Positions 50,447 to 58,738 of a stretch of 64,000 nt of DNA are shown piece by piece. Position numbers and translations under genes: made by a program. The stretch comes from Streptomyces antarcticus (GTDB lineage: Bacteria; Actinomycetota; Actinomycetes; Streptomycetales; Streptomycetaceae): positions 372,001-436,000 of the forward strand of contig NZ_JAPNLM010000001.1 in NCBI RefSeq assembly GCF_026627255.1. Direction: 5' to 3'. The stretch's first letter is position 1; the number at the start of each line of letters is the position of its first letter. Below the pieces are notes generated by a model. It was not told the DNA's origin, ran no database searches, and was given only the letters and a program-made list of their open reading frames with translations.

Positions 50447-50724
50447 CTACCGCCAGGCACCAACAAGGTCCTCCGGACCCCAGTGCGCCGCAAGAGGCAG
50501 ACCATCCTCAACACCACAACGGGACACCGCCACCAGCGCCGTGCCCGGCTCGGCGCCGGGCACGGCGAGCATGTCCCGCACCAGGGCGTCGTACTCACGC
50601 CGGCCGAACGGCTGCGACTCCAGCCACTTCACCGAGCCGATGATTCGGTAAGGCCGCCCACGGAACGGACCGGCGATCAGCGCGCCACCGACCCGCGCGA
50701 GGCAAACGCTGTCAGCAGTTCGAG
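50447..50724 (-). pseudogene. Remnant of a DUF234-type ATPase gene
   Basis: Open from an upstream stop to TAG at 50447-50449, about 92 codons without a proper start. It reads VCLARVGGALIAGPFRGR, then jumps to GSVKWLESQPFGRREYDALV, SRCGVEDGLPLAAHWGPEDL and VGAWR. The end matches my memory of the C-terminus of archaeal-type AAA ATPases with a DUF234 nuclease-like tail. The part that should lie between RGR and GSVKWLE, and the whole ATPase domain, are missing. A hairpin CCTGGCGGT...ACCGCCAGG (50430-50457) lies at its stop, consistent with an old gene end. Confidence 0.65.
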
Positions 50725-50824
50725 CACCTCAGGGGTCATTCCGGCTCAGCCGACCCGCTGAGGCACCATGCTCTCGTCTGTAGTGTCGTCGACTGCTCCT
50801 CCCCCTTTCCCGGAAAGGTGCCGC

Positions 50825-51022
50825 ATGGCCAAGCCCTCCACCGTGAACTTGACGAAGGCTGCGCCCACGGTCTCCTTGGACAAGCACGGCGTGACCTCGG
50901 GACTGATCAAGGTCAACCTCAACTGGACCTCGCCGCAGGCCGCCGCGCAGCGTGCGGCCGCGCGAGGCCCGTGGTCTGTTCGGCCGGGTCCGGGCGTCGC
51001 GATCGCATCCCTGACCAGCTGA
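50825..51022 (+). pseudogene. Truncated TerD-like (tellurium resistance) gene
   Basis: 65-codon frame from an ATG. The first 34 residues (STVNLTKAAPTVSLDKHG and GLIKVNLNW) fit the N-terminus of Streptomyces TerD-family proteins (LT...PTVSLxKxG...LRVNLxW). After that the sequence becomes Ala/Arg-rich junk and stops at TGA inside direct repeat copy B. A weak ribosome-binding site (GGAAAGG) lies upstream. Probably a broken fragment. Confidence 0.6.
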
Positions 51023-51090
51023 AGTGCCAAGCATGAAGGCCCGAACCCAGGCCCACTGAGTCCGGGCGTTCGTCGTTGTCCGACACTGAT
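51001..51090. repeat. 90-bp direct repeat, copy B
   Basis: Starts GATCGCATCC and ends CGACACTGAT. It aligns to 50081-50170 over the full 90 bp (69 identities), lies 920 bp downstream and has a partly decayed hairpin in the same place. Confidence 0.88.
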
Positions 51091-51150
51091 GCCGGCGAAG
51101 CCTGAGCCGGCTCGCCCTCCGCACCGACCAGCATCTTGGAGAGACTCCCG

Positions 51151-51834
51151 ATGCCCCGCCCTTACGTTCTGCTCAGCGCGGCCACCTCGGTGGACGGCTG
51201 CATCGACGACACCAGCACCACACGTCTCCTCCTGAGCAACGCCGAGGACTTCGACCGGGTCGACCAGGTGCGTGCCGAGTCGGACGCCATCCTGATCGGC
51301 GCCGCCACGATGCGGTCCGACAACCCGCGGCTGCTGGTGAACAGCGAGGAGCGGCGCGCGGCGCGGCTGGCGGCGGGCAAGCCCGCCTGTCCGCTCAAGG
51401 TGACCGTCTCCGCGAGCGGGGACCTGGACGCCGGCCTGAAGTTCTGGCACCACGGCGGCGACAAGCTCGCGTACACCACGGACGCGGGCGAGGAGAAGCT
51501 CCGCGAGGAGCTGTCGGGCCTGGCGGACGTGGTCTCCACGGGCCCGGTCATCGACTTCGGGGCGATCCTGGACGACCTCGGCGACCGCGGTGTCGAGCGG
51601 CTGATGGTGGAGGGCGGCGGGCGGATCCACACCGCGTTCCTCTCCCAGGGCCTGGCGGACGAGATCCACCTCGTCATCGCGCCCCTGGTCGTCGGTGACG
51701 CGGATGCCCCCCGCTTCCTCAACCCGGCCGCCTACCCAGGCGGCTCCACCCGCCGGATGCGCCTCGCCGAGGCGCGCGCGCTCGGCGACGTCGTCCTTCT
51801 CCGCTATCTGCCCAAGCAGGAGGGTTCCGCGTGA
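51151..51834 (+). CDS. RibD C-terminal-type pyrimidine reductase
   Basis: 227 residues of the dihydrofolate-reductase-like RibD reductase family. It starts PYVLLSAATSVDGCIDD, the usual SLDGKIA-like motif. NADPH-binding motifs are VRAESDAILIGAATMRSDNP and MVEGGGRIHTAFLSQGLADE. The ATG has GGAGAG upstream. The next gene, a deaminase, overlaps it (GTGA), so the pair acts as a split RibD-like module. It could serve riboflavin synthesis or a related modified pyrimidine; no other rib gene is near. Confidence 0.88.
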   Translation: MPRPYVLLSAATSVDGCIDDTSTTRLLLSNAEDFDRVDQVRAESDAILIGAATMRSDNPRLLVNSEERRAARLAAGKPACPLKVTVSASGDLDAGLKFWHHGGDKLAYTTDAGEEKLREELSGLADVVSTGPVIDFGAILDDLGDRGVERLMVEGGGRIHTAFLSQGLADEIHLVIAPLVVGDADAPRFLNPAAYPGGSTRRMRLAEARALGDVVLLRYLPKQEGSA

Positions 51835-52283
51835 CGCACGCAGAAGACGTGACCTGGATGGAGCGGGCGATCGAGCTCTCCAAGCAGTGCCCGCCCGCGG
51901 AGGGCGCCTTCTCCGTCGGCGCCATCGTCGTCGGCGCGGACGGCGGGGAACTCGCCCGCGGCTACTCGCGGGAGACCGACGCCCACGTCCACGCGGAGGA
52001 ATCGGCCCTGGCCAAGCTCCCGTTGGACGACCCCCGCCTGGCGGGCGCCACCCTCTACAGCACCCTGGAACCCTGCTCGGAACGCAAGTCCCGCCCTCTG
52101 ACCTGCACCCAGCTCATCCTCCGCTCCCCGATCCGCCGCGTGGCCATCGCATGGCGGGAGCCGAGCCTGCTGGTGGCGGACTGCGTGGGGGTGGAGACGC
52201 TTCGATCCGAGGGCGTCGAGGTGCGGGAGCTCTCCCTGCTCGCCGGCGAAGCGCGTGCGGTGAATCGGCACCTGCTGGGGTAG
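51831..52283 (+). CDS. Cytidine/deoxycytidylate deaminase-family protein
   Basis: 150 residues. Catalytic HAEESAL supplies a zinc ligand His and the proton-shuttling Glu. The other zinc motif, normally PCxxC, reads PCSERKSRPLTC, with nine residues between the two Cys. GTG start overlapping the reductase stop. Together with the reductase it resembles the two halves of RibD encoded separately. The widened Cys spacing suggests a distinct subfamily; zinc ligation by the second Cys should be checked. Confidence 0.85.
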   Translation: MTHAEDVTWMERAIELSKQCPPAEGAFSVGAIVVGADGGELARGYSRETDAHVHAEESALAKLPLDDPRLAGATLYSTLEPCSERKSRPLTCTQLILRSPIRRVAIAWREPSLLVADCVGVETLRSEGVEVRELSLLAGEARAVNRHLLG

Positions 52284-52532
52284 CCGGGCCCCGGCGCGTT
52301 CGGTGCGGTGTTCCGTGTCGGCCGCCACGGACGGGCGTAGGCACACTCCGCTCTGGTGCGCCTTGATCCCGGGTGGTTCCGGTGGTCTGTACGAGGGAGG
52401 TGGGGCGGGGTCTGTGGGTTTGGGGGGTGGGTCCGGGCGGGGGCCGTGCGTAGGGTGGCTTCCGAGGCCGCATCGTGCCGTTGACCTGGCGCTTTGCGGG
52501 GAGTGAGCTCGCAGAGGGATGGGGCAGCGCGG

Positions 52533-53516
52533 ATGCGTGAGCTGGTGGAGACGGCGCGGCGGTGGGCGGCCGAGGGGCGGGCCGGGTTCCTGGCCAGGCC
52601 CGTCACGGAGCAGGGTTTCGGGCCGCGGGACCCGGCGGGTGCCGTACTGATGGACGCCCGCGGCGAGTGCGTCGGGGCGATGTACAACGGGGTGTTCGAC
52701 GCCGAGCTGGCCGCTGAGGCGGCCGCCGTGCCCGGCGGGTGTACCGCCCGGGTGTGCGAGGTGTCGGTGGCCGGAGCGGAGGCGGTCGAGGCCCGGCTGA
52801 CCTGCGGCGGATCCGCCGAGATCCTGCTCCAGCCGCTGTCCGCGGTGCCCGCCGAGTGGTGGGAGCTGCTCGGGCAGGGCGCCGGGGTGGCGCTGGTGAC
52901 CCGGCTGAACGAGGCCGCCGACCAGGCGGTCAGCGAGGTCGTACGGGCCGTCGACGCCCCCCGCGACGATGCCGCGCGGCGGGCCGGGGAGCTGCTCGCC
53001 ACCCGGCGGCCCGGGCGGGACGCGCTGTACGGGGAGTCCGGGCTGGTGCTCGTGGAGGCGTACCCTTCGGCCCCGTACCTGGTCATCGGCGGGGGCGGGG
53101 AGCTGGCCGACGTCATCGGGCGGCAGGCCGCCCTGCTGGGGTGGGGCGCGGTGACCGTCGAGGACGCGGCGACGGCCGGGAAGCTCCTGTCCGAACACCG
53201 TGACGCCGCCTGCCTGGTGATGCTCAGCCACGACCCGGCCTTCGACGTCCCCACCCTGCGCGGTGCGCTGGCCCTCGGCGTCCCGTACGTGGGGGCGCTC
53301 GGCTCGCGCAGGACGACCGCGCGGCGCCGCGAGGGGCTGGCCGCCGCCGGGGTGGGCGAGGCCCGACTGGCGCTGGTGCACGGTCCGATCGGCCTGGACC
53401 TGGGGGCACGGACGCCCGCGGAGACGGCGCTCGCGATCTGCGCCGAGATCCTGGGCGTGCTCGGCGGGCGCGAGGCCCGGGCCCTGCGGGACTCGGACGG
53501 CCCGCTGCGCGGGTGA
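52533..53516 (+). CDS. XdhC/CoxI-family protein
   Basis: 327 residues. The N-terminal XdhC/CoxI domain (about 1-90, AGFLARPVTEQGFGPRDP, GAVLMDARGECVGA) is followed by a Rossmann-like C-terminal domain (YLVIGGGGELADVIGRQAALLGW and YVGALGSRRTTARRREGL). Family members sulphurate or insert molybdenum cofactor into xanthine dehydrogenase-like enzymes. No such enzyme gene is in the window. The ATG that gives MRELVETARRW is chosen over a longer frame from 52494. The upstream 249 bp hold no gene. Confidence 0.88.
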   Translation: MRELVETARRWAAEGRAGFLARPVTEQGFGPRDPAGAVLMDARGECVGAMYNGVFDAELAAEAAAVPGGCTARVCEVSVAGAEAVEARLTCGGSAEILLQPLSAVPAEWWELLGQGAGVALVTRLNEAADQAVSEVVRAVDAPRDDAARRAGELLATRRPGRDALYGESGLVLVEAYPSAPYLVIGGGGELADVIGRQAALLGWGAVTVEDAATAGKLLSEHRDAACLVMLSHDPAFDVPTLRGALALGVPYVGALGSRRTTARRREGLAAAGVGEARLALVHGPIGLDLGARTPAETALAICAEILGVLGGREARALRDSDGPLRG

Positions 53517-53555
53517 TCCCCTCCGGCCCGGCAGCGGCACGAGGTGTGGTGCGGC

Positions 53556-53882
53556 TCAGGTGTCGCCGAGGGCGCGCCCCAGCTGCGCCTTGTTCATGCC
53601 CGAGCGGCCGTGGACGTTGCGGCGCTTGGCCTCCGCGTAGAGCTGGTCGTACGTGGGGCCCTGCGCACCGGAGTGGGAGTGCAGGCCACCGCGTCGCGAC
53701 GAGGACATGTCGTCGAGGGACTCCTTGCTCGCGGTCTTGGACTCTCCGGCGCGGGCGCGCTCCTTGTTGACCGTGCGGGCGGCGATCTCCTCGGCCTTCT
53801 TCGCGGGCTCGCCGCGCCGCTCGGCGCTCTCCTTGATGTGCTCGTACTGGCGTTCACGCTTGGGGGAAGATCCGCGGGGCAT
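53556..53882 (-). CDS. Small basic protein with a Rho_N/SAP-like C-terminus
   Basis: 108 residues, highly charged (PKRERQYEHIKESAERRG, AARTVNKERARAG). The end, YDQLYAEAKRRNVHGRSGMNKAQLGRAL, resembles the short helical DNA/RNA-binding motif of Rho N-termini. Relatives in Streptomyces are often called plasmid stabilisation protein, on weak grounds. The ATG has AGGAGG upstream. Divergent from the gene at 54019. Confidence 0.8.
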   Translation of the reverse strand: MPRGSSPKRERQYEHIKESAERRGEPAKKAEEIAARTVNKERARAGESKTASKESLDDMSSSRRGGLHSHSGAQGPTYDQLYAEAKRRNVHGRSGMNKAQLGRALGDT

Positions 53883-54018
53883 GGCCGCCTCCTCTGGCGC
53901 TCGGCGTTCGTGCGGCGCCTTCGGTGTCCGTTCAGCGCGTTCGACGCTTACCCCGAATGCAGCAAGGTATCCACGCCAGAACAGCGCATAGCGGATCAAA
54001 GTGCGAGAAAATAGACAC

Positions 54019-54414
54019 ATGGATGTGACCCTGAGCGTGGACTCGACCCTGACCGACATCGCGTGGTTCCTGGTGGTCGGGCTCGCCGTGGTGGGCTTTC
54101 TCCTCGGCGCCTTCTGGCTGGGCAAGAAGGTCCGGGCGCAGGAGCCCGCCCCACCGTCGGCGGAGAGCCAACCCCATCTTCCGGAGGGAGGGGCGGTGTA
54201 CGAGGTCCGCGAGGAGCGGGAGCACGTGGAGTTCCCGGAGAGCGGCCTGCGCCCGCACGACATGCAGGGCTACGGGAACTTCGGCTCCACCACCCACAGC
54301 CATCAGGAAGAGGCGCGGGCGGAACGGGAGTCCGGCTACGGGCAGGTGGAGGGGCCTGGACCGCACCCGCAGCCGGGGTCTCCCCCGGACTCGGGCCGCG
54401 GCGCGCACAGCTGA
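54019..54414 (+). CDS. DUF6479-like small membrane protein
   Basis: 131 residues. One membrane segment near the N-terminus (about 13-36, IAWFLVVGLAVVGFLLGAFW) is followed by a cytosolic or extracellular hydrophilic tail rich in Glu, Pro, His and Gly. It fits the Streptomyces DUF6479 family, of unknown function. The ATG at 54019 is chosen; GTG 54001 is also in frame and neither has a clear ribosome-binding site. A hairpin terminator follows. Confidence 0.75.
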   Translation: MDVTLSVDSTLTDIAWFLVVGLAVVGFLLGAFWLGKKVRAQEPAPPSAESQPHLPEGGAVYEVREEREHVEFPESGLRPHDMQGYGNFGSTTHSHQEEARAERESGYGQVEGPGPHPQPGSPPDSGRGAHS

Positions 54415-54430
54415 CCGACGACCCCGCTCG

Positions 54431-54469
54431 CTCTGACCCGTACGGCCCTCGCGGCTGTACGGGTCAGAG
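54431..54469 (+). terminator. Terminator after the DUF6479-like gene
   Basis: A 17-bp stem with one mismatch (CTCTGACCCGTACGGCC with GGCTGTACGGGTCAGAG) and a 5-nt loop, 16 bp after the stop. Its right arm begins the tandem repeats at 54461. Confidence 0.85.
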
Positions 54470-54552
54470 GTCCAGTACGGGGTCAGGGGTCCGTCCGGGT
54501 CTCAGAGGTCCGTCCGGGTCAGAAGTCCAGCACGGGTCAGAGGTCCGTCCGG
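54461..54552. repeat. About five degenerate 18-20-bp repeats over the ligase stop
   Basis: Successive variants of GGGTCAGAGGTCCGTCCG run from the terminator arm to the end of the minus-strand ligase gene, whose stop (54537-54539) and last codons (RTDL) lie in the final copy. Confidence 0.82.
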
Positions 54553-55424
54553 AGGCGGAGGACCTCCGGTGGCGGGTGGCGGGCCGACGTGTGGCGGACC
54601 TCCGCGGCGAGCGGGGGGTCCAGCGGCCGGAAGGGGACCTCGCCGAGGCCGATGGCGGTGACCGTCGCTCCGGCCGGGCCCGTCTCCGCCCGGGCGGCCA
54701 CCGCCCCCGCCACCTCGGCGCGCAGCGCCGCGGTCAGCGGGCTCGACACCACCGGGGTCTCGACCCCGCCGGGCAGCGCGAGGACCAGGGCGAGCGGGCG
54801 GCGCGGGGTGCCCGTGTAGCCGACCACCGCCGCGTCCCGCACGTTCGTGTGCCGGAGCTTGGTCCAGCCGCGCCGCCCGGCCGGGTAGGACTGGTCCAGC
54901 CGTTTGACGACCAGGCCCTCGATGCCGCTGGCGGGCAGGGTCTCGTACCAGGTGGCCGCCAGTTCGGGGTCGGTCGTCATAGGGACCGGCTGCAGTGGCG
55001 GGCCCAGGGGCAGCAGCAGGTCGACCAGGAGCGCCCGACGGCGTTCGTACGGGAGTCCGCGCACGTCCAGCCCGGCCAGCTCCAGGACGTCGAAGGCGGC
55101 GTACGAGGCCGGCAGGCTCCGCGCCAGGACCGCGGCGCGCGCCGCGGTGGCCGCGGCGCGGCGCTGGACGAGCGCGAAGTCGGTGCGGCCGGCGTGCCAG
55201 ACGACCACCTCGCCGTCGAGGACCGTCCCGGCGGGCAGGGGCCGGGCGGCGGCGGCCAGGTCGGGGAAGGCGGCGGTGACGATCCGGCCGGAGCGCGCCT
55301 GGAGCACGACGTCCATCGCCGAGCGCAGCACGACGAGGCGGTGGCCGTCGAACTTCGGCTCGTACGCGAGGCCCGCCCCGCGGGGCAGGGTCCGTACGGC
55401 GGCGGCCAGCGCGACGCGGATCAC
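54537..55424 (-). CDS. ATP-dependent DNA ligase (LigD ligase-domain type)
   Basis: 295 residues. Nucleotidyltransferase motifs: I KFDG with the adenylated Lys (YEPKFDGHRLVV), III LDGEVVVW, IIIa YAAFDVLEL, IV EGLVVKRLD, V WTKLRH. A short OB-fold tail follows. It seals breaks in non-homologous end joining. GTG start overlaps the polymerase stop (GTGA), so two LigD modules are separate but coupled proteins. The divergent ku gene completes the module. Confidence 0.9.
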   Translation of the reverse strand: MIRVALAAAVRTLPRGAGLAYEPKFDGHRLVVLRSAMDVVLQARSGRIVTAAFPDLAAAARPLPAGTVLDGEVVVWHAGRTDFALVQRRAAATAARAAVLARSLPASYAAFDVLELAGLDVRGLPYERRRALLVDLLLPLGPPLQPVPMTTDPELAATWYETLPASGIEGLVVKRLDQSYPAGRRGWTKLRHTNVRDAAVVGYTGTPRRPLALVLALPGGVETPVVSSPLTAALRAEVAGAVAARAETGPAGATVTAIGLGEVPFRPLDPPLAAEVRHTSARHPPPEVLRLRTDL

Positions 55425-56335
55425 GGCCGGGGCCCGGCCGGCCGGGGGCGGCCGGGGAGCCGGCCGGCCCGGTTGAGGTTGATCAGGGGGGCGAACAGGT
55501 CTCCGTCGAGGGCCAGCCGCGGCGCGATGTCGTCGGCGAGGAACACCAGGTCGGAAGCGGTCCGGCAGTCGGCGACCTCGTCCCAGGAGACGGGCGCGGA
55601 GACGGTGGGCCGGGGCCGCGCGCGCAGGGTGTACGGCGCGGCGGTGGTTTTGGCGGCGGCGTTCTGGCTGTGGTCCACGAACACCTTGCCGGGGCGCAGG
55701 GCCTTGGCCATGCGGTGCACGACCAGGTCGGGGAGCTCGCGTTCGGCCTCCTGCGCGAGCTGTTTGGCGTACGCCGACACCTGCTCGGAGGGGGTCGGCT
55801 CCAGGGGGACGGCCAGGTGCAGGCCCTTGGAGCCGGAGGTCTTGGCGTAGACGTGCAGTCCGTCGGCGGCGAGGCGCTCGCGCAGCCAGAGGGCGGCGGC
55901 GCAGCACTCGACGACGGTGGCGGGCGGGCCGGGGTCGAGGTCGAGGACCATCCGGTCGGCGACGGCGGGGCTGCCGGCGGGCCACTGCGGGGTGTGGAAC
56001 TCCACGACGAGGTTGGCGGACCACATGAGGGTGGCCATGTCGGCGACGACGACCTGTTCGGCGGTCGAGTCCTCGGAGCGGGGCACTGGGGTGGTCTTCA
56101 CCCAGGCGGGCGTACCGGGCGGCGGGTTCTTGGTGAAGAAGCGCTGGCCGTCCGGACCGTCGGGATAGCGCAGGAAGGACACCGGCCGGTTGTGGATGTG
56201 GGCGAGGAGGGAGCCCGCGACCGTGGCGTAGTAGTGGAGCACCTCGCCCTTGGTGAAGCCGGTCTCCGGATAGATGACCTTGTCGAGATTGCTGAGCGCG
56301 ATGCGACGGCCCTCCACCAAAGTGATCGGCGTCAT
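55421..56335 (-). CDS. LigD-type polymerase/primase
   Basis: 304 residues of the archaeo-eukaryotic primase superfamily, as in the LigD polymerase domain. Motifs: the metal-binding DLDPG (MVLDLDPGPPA), SGSKGLHL, and the LxNLDKVxYPExG start. It fills gaps and adds nucleotides at broken ends. The ATG that gives MTPITLVEGRRIAL has almost no leader or ribosome-binding site, and the ku start is only 31 bp away on the other strand, so the two share one divergent promoter region and the polymerase mRNA may be leaderless. Confidence 0.92.
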   Translation of the reverse strand: MTPITLVEGRRIALSNLDKVIYPETGFTKGEVLHYYATVAGSLLAHIHNRPVSFLRYPDGPDGQRFFTKNPPPGTPAWVKTTPVPRSEDSTAEQVVVADMATLMWSANLVVEFHTPQWPAGSPAVADRMVLDLDPGPPATVVECCAAALWLRERLAADGLHVYAKTSGSKGLHLAVPLEPTPSEQVSAYAKQLAQEAERELPDLVVHRMAKALRPGKVFVDHSQNAAAKTTAAPYTLRARPRPTVSAPVSWDEVADCRTASDLVFLADDIAPRLALDGDLFAPLINLNRAGRLPGRPRPAGPRP

Positions 56336-56366
56336 ACGATGAGATTGCCACGAAACAGGAGGAACC

Positions 56367-57533
56367 GTGCGATCCATTTGGAACGGGGCGATCTCCTTCG
56401 GCCTGGTCAGCATTCCGATCAAGCTCGTGAACGCCACCGAGAGCCACTCGATCTCCTTCCGCCAGATCCACCTCGCCGACGGCGGGCGGGTCCGCTACCG
56501 CAAGGTGTGCGAACTGGACGGCGAGGAGGTGTCGGGCGCCGAGATCGGCAAGGGGTACGAGGAGGCCGACGGGTCGATCATCCCGATCACCGACGACGAC
56601 CTGGCCCAGCTGCCGCTGGCCACCGCGAAGACGATCGAGATCATGTCGTTCGTGCCCGCGGAGGAGATCGATCCGCTGCAGATGGACGCGGCGTACTACC
56701 TCGCGGCGAACGGGGCGACGGCGGCGAAGCCGTACACGCTGCTGCGGGAGGCCCTGAAGCGGAGCCGGAAGGTCGCGATCGCCAAGTACGCGCTGCGGGG
56801 CCGGGAGCGGCTGGGCATGCTGCGGGTGGTCGACGACGTGATCGCGATGCACGGGCTGCTGTGGCCGGACGAGATCCGGGCGCCCGAGGGCGTGGCCCCG
56901 GAGGGTTCGGTGTCGGTACGGGACGCCGAACTCGACCTGGCGGACGCGCTGATGGCGACGCTCGGCGAGGTGGAGATGGCCTCCCTGCGCGACGACTACC
57001 GGGAGGCCGTGGAGGCGATGGTCACGGCGAAGGCGGGCGGGGCCTTCGAGCCGTCGGAGGTGGCGGCGGCACCGGCGGGCGGGCAGGTGATCGACCTGAT
57101 GGCCGCGCTGGAGAAGAGCGTACGGGCGGCCAAGGCCTCCCGCGGCGAACCGGGGTCCGGCGCGGAGCCGGAGGGAACGGCGGGCGCGGGATCGGATGCG
57201 GGTACGGGCGCCGGTGCCGGAGGCGGTGCCGGTGCCGGTGCCGGTGCCGAGGTGACGCCGATCCGGCGCAAGGCGGCGGCCGCGTCACCGAAGGCGGTCG
57301 GCGGGAAGAAGTCGACGGCGGCGGCCGCGAAGAAGACGGCGTCGGCGGCGACGAAGAAGACCACCGCGACGGGGGCGGCGAAGTCCGCCGCGAAGTCGAC
57401 GGCGGTCAAGTCGACCGCGGTCAAGTCCACTTCGGCGAAGACCACTTCGGCGAAGTCCACGGCGGCGGCCACGAAGAAGACCGCCACCGCGAAGAAGGCC
57501 GCCCCGACAGCCCGGAAGCGCACCTCCGCCTGA
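56367..57533 (+). CDS. ku: Ku, DNA-end-binding protein
   Basis: 388 residues. The Ku core (about 1-255) begins MRSIWNGAISFGLVSIPIKL and includes RYRKVCELDGEEV and the bridge region. After it comes about 130 residues of Ala, Lys, Thr and Ser with repeats such as AVKST and AKSTAA, a histone-H1-like basic tail. Extended Lys-rich Ku tails promote DNA binding and end threading in other actinobacteria. GTG start with AGGAGG upstream. Divergent from the LigD polymerase gene. Confidence 0.95.
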   Translation: MRSIWNGAISFGLVSIPIKLVNATESHSISFRQIHLADGGRVRYRKVCELDGEEVSGAEIGKGYEEADGSIIPITDDDLAQLPLATAKTIEIMSFVPAEEIDPLQMDAAYYLAANGATAAKPYTLLREALKRSRKVAIAKYALRGRERLGMLRVVDDVIAMHGLLWPDEIRAPEGVAPEGSVSVRDAELDLADALMATLGEVEMASLRDDYREAVEAMVTAKAGGAFEPSEVAAAPAGGQVIDLMAALEKSVRAAKASRGEPGSGAEPEGTAGAGSDAGTGAGAGGGAGAGAGAEVTPIRRKAAAASPKAVGGKKSTAAAAKKTASAATKKTTATGAAKSAAKSTAVKSTAVKSTSAKTTSAKSTAAATKKTATAKKAAPTARKRTSA

Positions 57534-57631
57534 CGCGAGCCCCTGGAGTCCGGCGCCCGGCGGCCACCCGGGGAGCCCCACGGCCACGGCGCCGACCGCC
57601 CGGGGTCCGGGGTCTTCACCGCGGCGCGCCC

Positions 57632-58552
57632 TCAGACGTCGCGGGCCGGCCGGGGCTTCTCGGGCACGCCCGAGAGGACGTGCAGCCAGGTCCGGGTGTC
57701 GCGCGCGAGGGCGAACAGGGCCTCCACGGCCGGGGGTTCGAGGGTGGTGGGCAGGCTGCCGAGGTCCGGGGCGGCCGTCCGGGGCTGGAGGACGCGGAGG
57801 TCGCGGACGGTGGGAGCCACCTCGACGCGGGAGGCGTCGTCCACCGCCAGGGCCCCGGTGACGCGGACCGTCGGGGCCGACCCGGACCGGGCGCCGCCGG
57901 CCCGGGACGTCAAGGGTGGCTCGGAACCGTCCGCGGCGGCCCGGGACGTCAGGGCCTGCTCGGCGCGGGCCGCGGCGCGGCGGGCCCAGTGGGGGTCCGG
58001 GCGGGGGTCCGCCCGGCCGACGGCGATCAGGAGGTCGCCGACCGCGGCACGCTGCCCCCGGGCCGGAACCGTACGGACACAGAAGATCCCCGCGGGGCCG
58101 ATGAGCAGGTGGTCGATGAGGCCGAGGCCGGGCAGCGGGACGCAGTGCAGGATCCGCCAGCCGCGCGCCTCCAGGGCGTCGAAGGCGTCGCCCGACCGCT
58201 GCTGGGCGGCCAGGTCCCGGCGGAGCCGGTGGCGCGCCCGGGTGCCCGCCGTTCCGTGGTCCAGCTCGCCCAGCAGGTTCTCGCCGGGGCGGTTGGGTGC
58301 CAGGTCCGCGTCCGGCGGGAGTTCGAGGCTCCGCAGTTCCGCCGCCGTGGGCACCGGTGGCGGGCCGATGGAGACGGCACCGGTCAGGAAGGGCCGCAAC
58401 GCCCGCACGACGGCGTCGCGCTGGTCGTCCGCGAGGACGCTGATCCGGTTGGCCCGCCGGTCGTACCAGGCCACCGCCCGCCCGTCGGGCAGGTTGACGT
58501 ACAGCCGCCCGCGACCGGGCCGCCCGCTCGGTACGACCCTGAGTCCCCTCAT
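57632..58552 (-). CDS. NERD-like nuclease-related protein, catalytic residues degenerate
   Basis: 306 residues. The middle (GWRILHCVPLPGLGLIDHLLIGPAGIF) is clearly the NERD/restriction-like fold, with the Asp of IDH kept. The following strand, normally FxxxTK or ETK, reads FCVRTVPARGQ, so the catalytic Lys and the acidic or polar partner are absent. The flanks are Pro/Arg/Ala-rich with no other domain. ATG with GAGG upstream. It may bind DNA or protein without cutting. It converges with ku. Confidence 0.8.
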   Translation of the reverse strand: MRGLRVVPSGRPGRGRLYVNLPDGRAVAWYDRRANRISVLADDQRDAVVRALRPFLTGAVSIGPPPVPTAAELRSLELPPDADLAPNRPGENLLGELDHGTAGTRARHRLRRDLAAQQRSGDAFDALEARGWRILHCVPLPGLGLIDHLLIGPAGIFCVRTVPARGQRAAVGDLLIAVGRADPRPDPHWARRAAARAEQALTSRAAADGSEPPLTSRAGGARSGSAPTVRVTGALAVDDASRVEVAPTVRDLRVLQPRTAAPDLGSLPTTLEPPAVEALFALARDTRTWLHVLSGVPEKPRPARDV

Positions 58553-58738
58553 CGCCCTCACCCCCGCCGTCCATGGGAGCAGCCGGGTCGCCCGGGGGCA
58601 ATCCCCCGGCGGTGTAACGACTCCGCCGGAACCCTGCGACGCCGCTGTTACACGAACGGGGCCCTGCCGCAACGGCCGCCGCCTACGTTTGTCCCGTCTG
58701 GACACGCCAGGCCCTGACCAGCATCGAAGGACTTCCCC

